64,000 nt of DNA from JBBREP01 sp036501845 (GTDB taxonomy: Bacteria > Actinomycetota > Acidimicrobiia > IMCC26256 > PALSA-610). Location: contig DASXZO010000098.1 of NCBI GenBank assembly GCA_036501845.1, positions 14,037 to 78,036 on the forward strand. Reading direction: 5' to 3'. The translations under genes were made by a program, and so were the position numbers. Below, piece after piece: positions 1 to 7,132 of this stretch (positions are counted from its first letter, which is position 1; every line of letters begins with the position of its first letter). The notes under the pieces were generated by a model. It made no database searches. It had not been told where the DNA came from and saw nothing but the letters and a program-made list of their open reading frames with translations.

Positions 1-153
1 GTGACGATCCCCGATTCGATCAACGTGCTCACCACGCTGCCGATCGTGGCGCTCAAGGGCTCGTCGCACTCCGACGTCGCCACGGCGTGGAACAATTACG
101 TGGTGGCGCACCAGCAGGAGCTCGTGAGCCAGTTCGGCTTCCTTCCGCTGTGA
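1..153 (+). CDS. modA: Molybdate ABC transporter substrate-binding protein, 3' end only
   Basis: Only the last 50 codons are in the window; the gene starts before base 1. The tail has the look of the C-terminus of periplasmic molybdate-binding proteins (a beta strand with PIVALKGS, then a helix around AWNNYVV and a final GFLPL). The assignment rests mainly on the two genes that follow in a GTGA-overlapped chain, a ModB-type permease and a ModC-type ATPase. ModA captures molybdate or tungstate outside the membrane and hands it to ModB. The stop codon (151-153) overlaps the start of modB. Confidence 0.75.
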   Translation: MTIPDSINVLTTLPIVALKGSSHSDVATAWNNYVVAHQQELVSQFGFLPL

Positions 154-989
154 CCTCCCCGAGGCGACGGCGAGCAGCGGGTAATCAACCACCCGTCCTC
201 GCCGTCGCCTTGGGGGTCATCGGCCTCGCGGTGTTCTTCGTGTTGCCGCTGGCCGGACTCCTCTGGCGCGTGCCGTGGAGCGATGTGTTCTCGGTGCTCG
301 GCCAGAGTTCCTCGCGCGACGCACTCCGCTTGAGCCTCGAGACGACGCTCGCGGCCACCGCGCTGTCGGTGGTGTTTGGTGTGCCGCTCGCGTGGCTGCT
401 CGCCCGCATGACGTTCCGCGGCCGGGGCGTGTTGCGGGCCCTCGCGTTGCTCCCGCTCGTGCTGCCGCCGGTGGTGGGCGGGGTCGCGCTGTTCTACGCG
501 TTCGGCCGGCGTGGTCTCGTGGGCCAGTGGATCGAGCGGTGGTTCCACTTCGAGCTGCCGTTCTCGATCTGGGCGGTCATCCTCGCCGAGACGTTCGTGG
601 CGATGCCGTTCCTCGTGATCACCGTCGAAGGCGCGCTGCGCGGCCTCGACACTCGCTACGAAGATGCGGCGGCCGCGTGCGGTGCGGGACGATGGACGGT
701 GATGCGGCGCGTCACGCTTCCGATGATCGGGCCTTCGATTCTCGCCGGCATGGCGCTCACGTGGGCCCGGGCGCTCGGCGAGTTCGGCGCGACGATCACA
801 TTCGCAGGGAGCTTCCCGGGCAAGACCCAAACCCTTCCGCTCGCGATCTACCTCGCGTTCGAGAACGGTGACCCGGCCGGCATCGTGCTCAGCCTTCTGC
901 TGCTCGTCGTGTCGATGACCGTGCTCGTACTGGTGGGGAGCCGGGTGATCGGCGAGCGAGGCCGGATGACGCCGTCGCCGAGTCCGTGA
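150..989 (+). CDS. modB: Molybdate ABC transporter permease ModB
   Basis: A 279-residue inner-membrane permease with several hydrophobic helices and an EAA-type cytoplasmic loop near residues 170-190 (EDAAAACGAG followed by MRRVTLPMI), the element that docks onto the ATPase. The sequence AWARALGEFGATITFAG-type stretch near residue 210 is typical of molybdate/sulfate permeases. I chose the GTG at 150 because it overlaps the modA stop (GTGA) and gives the family's usual length; an upstream in-frame ATG at 87 would add residues that only read through the modA tail. It forms an operon with modA and modC. Confidence 0.9.
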   Translation: MTSPRRRRAAGNQPPVLAVALGVIGLAVFFVLPLAGLLWRVPWSDVFSVLGQSSSRDALRLSLETTLAATALSVVFGVPLAWLLARMTFRGRGVLRALALLPLVLPPVVGGVALFYAFGRRGLVGQWIERWFHFELPFSIWAVILAETFVAMPFLVITVEGALRGLDTRYEDAAAACGAGRWTVMRRVTLPMIGPSILAGMALTWARALGEFGATITFAGSFPGKTQTLPLAIYLAFENGDPAGIVLSLLLLVVSMTVLVLVGSRVIGERGRMTPSPSP

Positions 990-2053
990 GCGACGCCGGA
1001 CTCGTGTGTGACCTGCGGCTCCAGCGCGGCACGCTCGCGCTCGAGCTCGCACTCACCGTCGCGCCGGGTGAGCTGCTCGTGGTCGTCGGCCCGAATGGTG
1101 CTGGGAAATCGACGCTGTTGCGCGCTCTCGCCGGACTGTTGCCGATCGACGACGGCCGCATCGTGCTCGACGGTGAGGTGCTCGACGAAGGCGCGTCGGG
1201 CCGCTTCGTGGAGAGCCGCCGCCGCTCGATCGGCGTTGTGTTCCAGGATCTGTTGTTGTTCGACAACATGAGCGTGGTGGAGAACGTGGCGTTCGGTCTG
1301 CGGAGCCGCCACCGGCCTCGCCGCGAAGCGCGGCGCGTTGCGCTCGAGTGGCTCGAGCGTCTCGGTCTGGCCCCCTATGCCGACGCCAGCCCGACTTCGC
1401 TGTCGGGCGGCCAGGCGCAACGCGTGGCGCTCGGACGGGCGCTCGCGTTCGGACCCAAGCTGTTGCTCCTCGACGAGCCCTTCGCCGCACTCGACGCGAC
1501 TACGCGCGGCGAGGTGCGGCGCGAGGTGCGCTCACACCTTGCGACCCTCGACGTGCCGAAGCTGCTCGTGAGCCACGATCCGGTGGAAGCGATCACGCTC
1601 GCCGATCGGATCGTGGTGCTCGAGAATGGTCGTGTCGTGCAGAACGGGATGCCCGACGAGATCCGCGCCCGGCCGCGTTCGCGTTATGTGGCCGATCTCG
1701 TGGGTCTCAACCTGTTCCGAGGCGAGCTGCGCGACGCCACGCTCACGCTCGCATCGGGCCAGAAGATCGCGGTCGCGGTCGACTCTGTGCCCGACGGCCC
1801 GGTGGTCGCCACGCTGCATCCTCACGCCGTGACGCTCCATGCCGACACGCCCGAGGGGAGTGCGCGCAATGTGTGGATCACGGAAGTGACCGACGTCGAT
1901 GACGAAGGCGAGCGCGTTCGTGTGCGTGTCGGTGCTCCGGTGCCGCTGGCGGTGGAGGTCACGCGCTCGGCCCGAACCGAGCTCGCGCTGGCGCCCGGTT
2001 CGCGTGTGTGGATCTCGTTCAAGGCAACTGAGGTCGTGGTCGAACCCGACTGA
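986..2053 (+). CDS. modC: Molybdate ABC transporter ATP-binding protein ModC
   Basis: A 355-residue ATPase. Walker A is GPNGAGKST (about residues 34-42), the ABC signature is LSGGQAQR (about 138-145) and Walker B is LLLLDEPFAALD (about 157-168), followed by a switch His in LLVSHDP. The last 120 residues form the TOBE-like C-terminal extension usual for ModC/PotA-type importers. The GTG start at 986 overlaps the modB stop. It energises molybdate import; the molybdopterin-dependent enzyme encoded at 46430 could be a user of that molybdate, which is an inference. Sulfate or tungstate specificity cannot be excluded from sequence alone. Confidence 0.92.
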   Translation: MSDAGLVCDLRLQRGTLALELALTVAPGELLVVVGPNGAGKSTLLRALAGLLPIDDGRIVLDGEVLDEGASGRFVESRRRSIGVVFQDLLLFDNMSVVENVAFGLRSRHRPRREARRVALEWLERLGLAPYADASPTSLSGGQAQRVALGRALAFGPKLLLLDEPFAALDATTRGEVRREVRSHLATLDVPKLLVSHDPVEAITLADRIVVLENGRVVQNGMPDEIRARPRSRYVADLVGLNLFRGELRDATLTLASGQKIAVAVDSVPDGPVVATLHPHAVTLHADTPEGSARNVWITEVTDVDDEGERVRVRVGAPVPLAVEVTRSARTELALAPGSRVWISFKATEVVVEPD

Positions 2054-2086
2054 CGCGCCCAGCACCTCACGTGGTGGAATGCGTGC

Positions 2087-2593
2087 GTGGACGTTCGCGA
2101 CCTGTTGCTCGAGCTCTATGGCCGGGTGCCGCCGCTCGCACGCGACGCGGTCGACGGCCTCGATGTGGCGCACCTCCGTGAGCGGCCCGCGTCGGGCGCC
2201 AACACGATCGCATGGCTCGTGTGGCACACCGCTCGGGTGCAGGACCATCACGTGTCGGAGCTGATCGACTCGGAACAGCTGTGGGTGAGCAACGGCTGGG
2301 CCAAGCGTTTCGGACTCGACGCCGACCCGCACAACACCGGCTACGGGCACACGCCCGACCAGGTGGCCGAGGTGTGCCCCGAAACTCCCGAGGTGTTGCT
2401 CGACTATCTCGACGCCACCCAGCAGCGCGCCACCGGCTATATCGCCACCCTCGGCGCGGCCGACCTCGATGCCGTCGTCGACGAGCGGTGGGACCCGCCG
2501 GTCACGCTCGGGGTGCGCCTCGTGAGCGTGGCCGACGACAGCTTGCAGCACGTCGGCCAGGCGGCCTACGTGCGCGGCCTGTTACGCGTCTGA
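2087..2593 (+). CDS. DinB/DUF664-like four-helix protein
   Basis: A 168-residue protein that begins with a GTG 33 nt after modC. Its pattern (a first helix with LLELYGRVPPL, then NTIAWLVWHTARVQDHH, and LQHVGQAAYVRGLL near the end) is that of the DinB-like superfamily, with His residues placed to bind a divalent metal (H in WHTARVQDHH near residue 50 and in QHVGQ near 158). Actinobacterial members often use mycothiol as cofactor. The substrate is unknown. The position directly behind modC may mean co-transcription, but nothing ties it to molybdate. Confidence 0.75.
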   Translation: MDVRDLLLELYGRVPPLARDAVDGLDVAHLRERPASGANTIAWLVWHTARVQDHHVSELIDSEQLWVSNGWAKRFGLDADPHNTGYGHTPDQVAEVCPETPEVLLDYLDATQQRATGYIATLGAADLDAVVDERWDPPVTLGVRLVSVADDSLQHVGQAAYVRGLLRV

Positions 2594-2597
2594 CGCG

Positions 2598-3839
2598 TCA
2601 CACCTTCACCCGGGGGTGCGCGGCGAGCACGTCGGTCGGCCAGTGGCCGAGCAGACCGGCCGGATGCGCCGGGCGGCCGAGGTAGTAACCCTGGCCGTCG
2701 TGCACGCCGAGGTCGCGCATCGTCACGAGCTCACGTGCGTTCTCGATGCCTTCGGCGGTGAGCTCCGCGCCCACCTGCTCGGCAAAGCGCACGAGTGAAC
2801 CGGCAAGTGCCTGCTTCACCGGGTCGCGATCGATGTCGCGAGTCAGGCTGATGTCGAGTTTGATGACGTCGGGATTCAGCTTCAGGATGTGCCGCAGGCT
2901 CGCGTAGCCCGCACCGGCATCGTCGACGGAGATCAAGGCGCCACGCGCCTGGAGCGCGTCGGTCACCTCGCGCAGCGCTCCGTAGTCGTCGATCGGCTCG
3001 TGCTCGGTGATCTCGAATGCCAGACCGTGCACGTCGGTGCACGCCGCGAGCTCGGCGAACTCGGCCGTGAACAGCGTGGGCGGCGACACGTTCACCGCGA
3101 GGGTCCATGAGGGGTGCAGCTGCTCACGGCAACGGAGCGCGGCGCGGATCGCCGACAACTCGAGCGCCGCGCCGAGACCGATCGCGGCGGCGTCGGCGAA
3201 CCATTCGTCGGGCCCGCGCCACGGCTCGGTGCCGAAGCGGGCCAGCGCCTCCACGCCCACCGTGCGGCGGCTGTGGAGCGCCACGAACGGTTGGAACACC
3301 ATGTCAGGACCGCCGCGCTCGATCACCTTCTCGATCGCGAGCAGCACCTGCGCGCGGTCGGCAGCGCGGTCCTGCTCGTAGCGCATGCGGTCGCGCAGTT
3401 CGCGCGCCAAGGTGGCGTTGTGCTGCAGGATTTCCTGGTAGCAGACGCGGATGGAGAGCAGGTTCTGCACGCGCAGCAGTAGCTCGCCGGTGTCGATCGG
3501 CTTGGCGAGGAAGTCGTTGGCGCCGGCCTGGAGCGCGCCTTTGGCGGCATCGGGCGAGTTGTCGGCGGTGAGCACGAGCACGGGCACGAATGCTCGACCG
3601 CGCTGTTGCGCGTGCATGCGGCGAAGGAACTCGATGCCGCCGATGTGCGGCATGTGCAGGTCGAGCAGCACAAGGTCGGGCTCGTGGGTGAGCACCTCGT
3701 CGAGCCCGACACGAGGATCGTTGTATGTGGTCACGTGATCGAACCCGGCCGTCGCGAGGACGGCGCGAATCAACTTCGCGCTGGCCGGTTCGTCGTCAAC
3801 GACGACTACTCGTGCCCGTCGGATCGCGGAATGCGACAT
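2598..3839 (-). CDS. REC-EAL response regulator (c-di-GMP phosphodiesterase-like)
   Basis: A 413-residue two-domain protein. The N-terminal receiver domain (about residues 10-130) has the acidic pair in VVVDDE, a phospho-acceptor Asp in LLDLHMPH (near 57) and the conserved Lys in LAKPID. The EAL domain (about 170-410) retains VEALARF, NVSP, EITEHE, a DD pair, KLD and TAEGIE, so metal and c-di-GMP ligands are largely present. The loop-6 motif, usually DDFGTG, reads DDAGAG, which may reduce activity or phosphate control. I chose the ATG at 3839 because AAGGG lies just upstream; an in-frame ATG at 3851 is possible. No partner kinase is adjacent. Confidence 0.88.
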   Translation of the reverse strand: MSHSAIRRARVVVVDDEPASAKLIRAVLATAGFDHVTTYNDPRVGLDEVLTHEPDLVLLDLHMPHIGGIEFLRRMHAQQRGRAFVPVLVLTADNSPDAAKGALQAGANDFLAKPIDTGELLLRVQNLLSIRVCYQEILQHNATLARELRDRMRYEQDRAADRAQVLLAIEKVIERGGPDMVFQPFVALHSRRTVGVEALARFGTEPWRGPDEWFADAAAIGLGAALELSAIRAALRCREQLHPSWTLAVNVSPPTLFTAEFAELAACTDVHGLAFEITEHEPIDDYGALREVTDALQARGALISVDDAGAGYASLRHILKLNPDVIKLDISLTRDIDRDPVKQALAGSLVRFAEQVGAELTAEGIENARELVTMRDLGVHDGQGYYLGRPAHPAGLLGHWPTDVLAAHPRVKV

Positions 3840-3986
3840 GGACCCTTCCATAGGCGATGCACGATTCCCCACTAGTCGGTCACTGAACCATCGACCGCAG
3901 GGTGTGGCCCACTGAAGTTGCGAGCGCCGATCACTGGGGCGTTTGAGCACTACAAACGCACAACAAACTGTTGGGAAGTCGGCGTC

Positions 3987-4616
3987 CTACGCGGTCTGCT
4001 CGTCGATCATCGCCTGGAGACCGCGGATGAAGATACTGAGGAACAGCTCGAAGAGACGTGCCGCGTCGTCGTCGATGAGCCGGGCTTGCGAGAAGCCGTC
4101 CGACGCGATGCCGAAGATCCCGGCAAGGTCTTCGATCGCGATGGGAATGTGCTCGCCGGTGCGGGCCGTGAGCGCGCGTATATAGGTGGCAATGCGCTGT
4201 TGGTTTGCCTGCGCGAATGCGCGGGCGCGAACGCGCGCCTCGGGATTGCGAATTGCGTAGAGCTGGTATTCGAGCATCACGGCCACGAATTCGCGATCGA
4301 GGATGAGATGGCGCCACTCCTCGGCGACCGCAGCCACATCCTGCTGCTGGTACTGCTCGAGCGGCGTCGCGGCCGACGGGACGGCGTCGAATTCGGCGAT
4401 CACACGCTCGTTCAACCGCCCGCATGCGGCGTTGAGCAACTCCTCCTTGTCGGCGAAGTGCTTGTAGATCGCGCCGCGGGTGTAGCCCGCGCTCTCGGCG
4501 ATCTCGTCGAGCGAGGCACCGTGGAAGCCGCGCTTGGCGAACACGCTGATCGCCGCCTCGAGGAGGGCGTCACGTGTCCGCTGCATCCGCCGCTCGGGCG
4601 TGAGTCTCTCGGCCAC
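3987..4616 (-). CDS. TetR-family repressor, divergent from ABC exporter
   Basis: About 209 residues with an N-terminal HTH (ALLEAAISVFAKRGFHG, then AESAGYTRGAIYKHF) typical of TetR proteins and a divergent C-terminal ligand domain. The start is uncertain: a GTG at 4616 gives the usual lead-in before the HTH, and an ATG at 4586 would also work. The reading frame stays open upstream, but that part is the antisense of the exporter promoter and is not likely translated. It most likely represses the divergent ABC exporter through the palindrome at 4656-4673 and may control itself through the half-site at 4635-4642. Confidence 0.88.
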   Translation of the reverse strand: MAERLTPERRMQRTRDALLEAAISVFAKRGFHGASLDEIAESAGYTRGAIYKHFADKEELLNAACGRLNERVIAEFDAVPSAATPLEQYQQQDVAAVAEEWRHLILDREFVAVMLEYQLYAIRNPEARVRARAFAQANQQRIATYIRALTARTGEHIPIAIEDLAGIFGIASDGFSQARLIDDDAARLFELFLSIFIRGLQAMIDEQTA

Positions 4617-4646
4617 GGCACGAGTCTCGCGCAGCGAGATACGCGC

Positions 4647-4674
4647 TTGACACCGAGATACGGTGGCGTATCTT
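4647..4674 (+). promoter_or_regulatory. Promoter of the ABC exporter, leaderless start
   Basis: TTGACA at 4647-4652 and TATCTT at 4669-4674 are separated by 16 bp. The -10 box ends six bases before the GTG at 4681, so transcription would begin at or next to the start codon and give a leaderless mRNA, which is common in Actinobacteria. Confidence 0.65.
4656..4673. promoter_or_regulatory. Perfect palindromic TetR operator
   Basis: AGATACG-GTGG-CGTATCT is a perfect inverted repeat with a 4-bp centre. It lies in the spacer and over the -10 box of the exporter promoter, where a bound repressor would block RNA polymerase. It sits between the divergent TetR gene and the exporter gene. Confidence 0.7.
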
Positions 4675-4680
4675 AGCAAC

Positions 4681-5691
4681 GTGCCCGTATCTCGTAGACC
4701 CGTATCTCGTGGACCCGGATCTCGTGGACCCGGATCTCGGGTGCTGGAGCTGGACGGGGTCGTCAAGCACTACGGCGCTCGGCGGGCGCTGGGCGGCGTG
4801 TCGTTGCAGGCCCGGGCGGGAGAGATCGTCGGGCTGCTCGGCCCCAACGGGGCGGGCAAGTCGACGCTGGTGTCGATCGTTGCCGGGTTGCTGCGCCCCG
4901 ACTCCGGGCGCGTGGTGGTCGCGGGCCACGACGTCGTGCGGGAGCCGATCGCCGCGGCGCACCACGTGGGCATTGCCCCGCAGGAGATCGGTCTGTACGA
5001 GGTGCTCACCGCGCGCGAGAACCTGTCGAGCTTCGGCGCCCTGCGCGGACTGCGGGGTCGCGCCCGGCTCGCGCGCATCGACACGATTGCCGCCGCGCTG
5101 CGCCTCACGCACCTGCTCGATCGACCGGTGCAGACGCTCTCGGGGGGCGAGCGGCGACGCGTGCACACCGCGATCGCATTCCTGCACGAGCCACCACTGC
5201 TGTTGCTCGACGAGCCGACAGTGGGTGCCGACATCGACACGCGCCATGCCCTGCTCGAGGTGGTGCATGCGGCTGCCGACCGGGGCGCGGCCGTCGTGTA
5301 TTCCACGCACTACCTCCCCGAGATCGAACAACTCGACGCGTGGGTGGCCATCCTGGTGGGCGGCGAGCTGATTGCGACAGGCACGGTCGACGAGCTCGTC
5401 GCCCACCACGCCGAGGCCGCAGTGGAGTTGCGGTTCGCGGCGCCGCCGAACGCCGACGTGGTGGTACGGCTGGCCGCGCTCGCGGGCGGTGCGGTGGTGG
5501 CCGACGACACGGTCGTGCGCGTGCCCGCACCGGCGCCGGCCGCGCTCATACCGCCGATCATGCGCGAGCTCGGCGCCGACGCCGACGGCCTGCGCGCGGT
5601 CACGTTGCAACACGCCGATCTCGACTCCGTGTATCTCGCGCTGCGTGGCGCGCCGCACGAGGAGAACGACGCGCTTGTCGCCGCGCCGTAG
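4681..5691 (+). CDS. ABC exporter ATP-binding protein
   Basis: A 336-residue ATPase of the drug/antibiotic (ABC-2) exporter class. Walker A GPNGAGKST is near residue 54, the signature LSGGERRR near 154 and Walker B LLLLDEPTVGAD near 176, followed by STHYLPE with the switch His. The region after residue 220 is a variable C-terminal domain. The GTG start at 4681 was chosen because it lies directly after a good promoter; a GTG at 4663 is in frame but falls inside the operator. Residues 2-21 are a repetitive Pro/Ser/Arg/Gly tail. It forms an operon with the permease at 5675 and is predicted to be induced by the ligand of the divergent TetR protein. Confidence 0.9.
   Translation: MPVSRRPVSRGPGSRGPGSRVLELDGVVKHYGARRALGGVSLQARAGEIVGLLGPNGAGKSTLVSIVAGLLRPDSGRVVVAGHDVVREPIAAAHHVGIAPQEIGLYEVLTARENLSSFGALRGLRGRARLARIDTIAAALRLTHLLDRPVQTLSGGERRRVHTAIAFLHEPPLLLLDEPTVGADIDTRHALLEVVHAAADRGAAVVYSTHYLPEIEQLDAWVAILVGGELIATGTVDELVAHHAEAAVELRFAAPPNADVVVRLAALAGGAVVADDTVVRVPAPAPAALIPPIMRELGADADGLRAVTLQHADLDSVYLALRGAPHEENDALVAAP
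4684..4743. repeat. Four 15-bp tandem repeats carrying operator half-sites inside the start of a gene
   Basis: Four direct repeats of a 15-bp unit begin at 4684. CGTATCTC occurs at 4686 and 4701, and the variant CGGATCTC at 4716 and 4731. Each matches one arm of the adjacent TetR operator (CGTATCT). They encode a Pro-x-Ser-Arg repeat at the N-terminus of the exporter ATPase. The repeats may provide extra repressor contacts or may be simple slippage products. Confidence 0.6.
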
Positions 5692-6445
5692 CACTGCGGT
5701 CGCGGCCACCGAGCTGCGGGTGTTGCGGCGTGACCCGATGCCGCTCATCGTGCTGCTCGCGATGCCGCTCATCATGGCGCCGCTCTACGACCGGGCCTTC
5801 CGCGCCACGTTGGTGCTCGGTGGTCATCCGCACGCGTCAGGTGCCGACTTCGCCGTCCCGGCTGCTGCCGTGCAGTTCGCGTTCTACCTCGCGCCGTACA
5901 CCGGCTTCATGTTCTTCCGTGATCACGGATGGCGTGTGTGGCCGCGGGTGCGCGCGTCCGGCGCGTCGCCGCTCGAGATCGCGCTGGGCAAGGCCGCGCC
6001 CATGGTTGCGCTGGGCGCGCTCCAAACGCTCGTGCTGTGTGCCGTGGGCGCCGTGCTGCTCGACCTGCACTTGCGTGAGGCGGGCGCGATCGCCATCGTG
6101 GCGCTCGTCTACACGTGCAGTGCCGTGATGGTGGGCACCGCGCTCGCCGCGCTCCTGTCGACGGTGCAGCAGTTGAACGCGATTGGATTCCTCGGCGCCA
6201 CCGTGCTGGGCGCGATCGGCGGCGCGCTCGTGCCGCTGTCGACGCTGCCGCTCTGGGTGCGGAGGATCGCGCCGATCACCCCGCAGTACTGGGCCATGCG
6301 CGCGTACCGCTCCGTGATCCTCGACGGCGCCGGCGCGCGCAGTGTGCTGCTCCCTGTGGCGGTGCTCATGGGCTTCGCAGTGGCGTTCGCGGTGGTGGCC
6401 ACGCGAGGGCTGCGGCGAGACACACCGAAGCGCGGCTGGAGCTGA
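5675..6445 (+). CDS. ABC-2 type exporter permease
   Basis: A 256-residue membrane protein with about six hydrophobic helices and a C-terminal motif of ABC-2 permeases (LSTLPLWVRRIAPITPQYW, in which the last external loop precedes the final helices). I chose the TTG at 5675, 10 nt after a GAGGAG ribosome-binding site and overlapping the ATPase gene by 17 nt; the reading frame remains open further upstream but that part is a shadow of the ATPase. Together with the ATPase it would export a hydrophobic compound, possibly a drug or lipid. The substrate is unknown. Confidence 0.85.
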   Translation: MSPRRSTAVAATELRVLRRDPMPLIVLLAMPLIMAPLYDRAFRATLVLGGHPHASGADFAVPAAAVQFAFYLAPYTGFMFFRDHGWRVWPRVRASGASPLEIALGKAAPMVALGALQTLVLCAVGAVLLDLHLREAGAIAIVALVYTCSAVMVGTALAALLSTVQQLNAIGFLGATVLGAIGGALVPLSTLPLWVRRIAPITPQYWAMRAYRSVILDGAGARSVLLPVAVLMGFAVAFAVVATRGLRRDTPKRGWS

Positions 6446-6449
6446 GCGT

Positions 6450-6989
6450 TCAGCCGCGCCGCAGCACGAGGACGCGGCACGGCACTGGTGGTGGAGGCCG
6501 GAACGCGGCGCGCGGCACGGGTCGCCCGAGCGCGACTTCGAACGTGTGCTGCCATCGTCGCGCTCCCGGCGCGGTAGGGCTACACCATCGACGCGCGGCC
6601 TGTTGCTGCAGCACGATGTGCGCGCTCACGAGGCGAGAGCCGCGCTGCACGAGCCGGCGAACCAGCTCGGAGGTGGCGCCGAAGGGCGGGTTGGCGACTA
6701 CGTGAAACGGCCGCAACGGCAGGCGTAATGTCGCCACGTCGGCTTGGACCACCACGACGCGATCGCCGCAACTCGCGAAGCGCGCGCGCAGACGCGCCGC
6801 GCGAGCAGGATGCAGCTCCACCGCGACGACGCGCATTCCGGCGCGCACCAGCGCGTCGGTGAGGACGCCGCTCCCGGCGCCGCAATCGAGGACCAGGCTG
6901 CGCGGAGGGAGCGCCGCGTCAGCGACGAGCCGTCGAGCCCACGAGGGATCGAGTTGGTGCCAACCCCACCGCCGTGCGGGCGAGGCCAC
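6450..6989 (-). CDS. Short Erm-type 23S rRNA adenine-N6 methyltransferase
   Basis: A 179-residue Rossmann methyltransferase. The start has the Erm/KsgA lead-in (WGWHQLDPSWARRLV), motif I is LDCGAGSG (about residues 33-40), motif II is AVELHP and motif IV is ANPPFG (about 98-103), matching the NxPF signature of rRNA dimethyltransferases. It stops soon after the catalytic fold, so the helical C-terminal domain of classical 240-270-residue Erm enzymes is missing. Established mycobacterial Erm(37) and Erm(41) are similarly short. It is predicted to monomethylate A2058 of 23S rRNA and may lower macrolide susceptibility. It is convergent with the exporter operon. The 5' region holds a long inverted repeat (7035-7083). 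Confidence 0.75.
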   Translation of the reverse strand: MASPARRWGWHQLDPSWARRLVADAALPPRSLVLDCGAGSGVLTDALVRAGMRVVAVELHPARAARLRARFASCGDRVVVVQADVATLRLPLRPFHVVANPPFGATSELVRRLVQRGSRLVSAHIVLQQQAARRWCSPTAPGARRWQHTFEVALGRPVPRAAFRPPPPVPCRVLVLRRG

Positions 6990-7034
6990 GGCGACGGACC
7001 ACCATCACGCAGATCATGCGCGCACCGTACAGTC

Positions 7035-7083
7035 GTTCTCGGTGCGTACGAGCGTGATTATCCGCGGCGAATGCACCGAGAAC
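7035..7083 (-). promoter_or_regulatory. Inverted repeat and possible -10 box upstream of the erm-like gene
   Basis: GTTCTCGGTGC (7035-7045) is repeated inverted at 7073-7083 with a 27-nt loop. The loop contains GATAAT when read on the minus strand (7057-7062), a 5/6 match to a -10 box. Downstream, an ATG-initiated short frame beginning MICVMVV overlaps the erm start out of frame. The arrangement could be an operator, an attenuator or chance. Confidence 0.35.
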
Positions 7084-7132
7084 GAGACGGTGGCCGCGCC
7101 GCGGGCGCGGCGGGGCGGGGCGTGTGTGGTGC

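Noticed and set aside
3987..4766. Longer TetR protein starting at 4766
   Set aside because: The extra 50 residues are the antisense of the operator, promoter and 15-bp repeats and would not be part of the mRNA.
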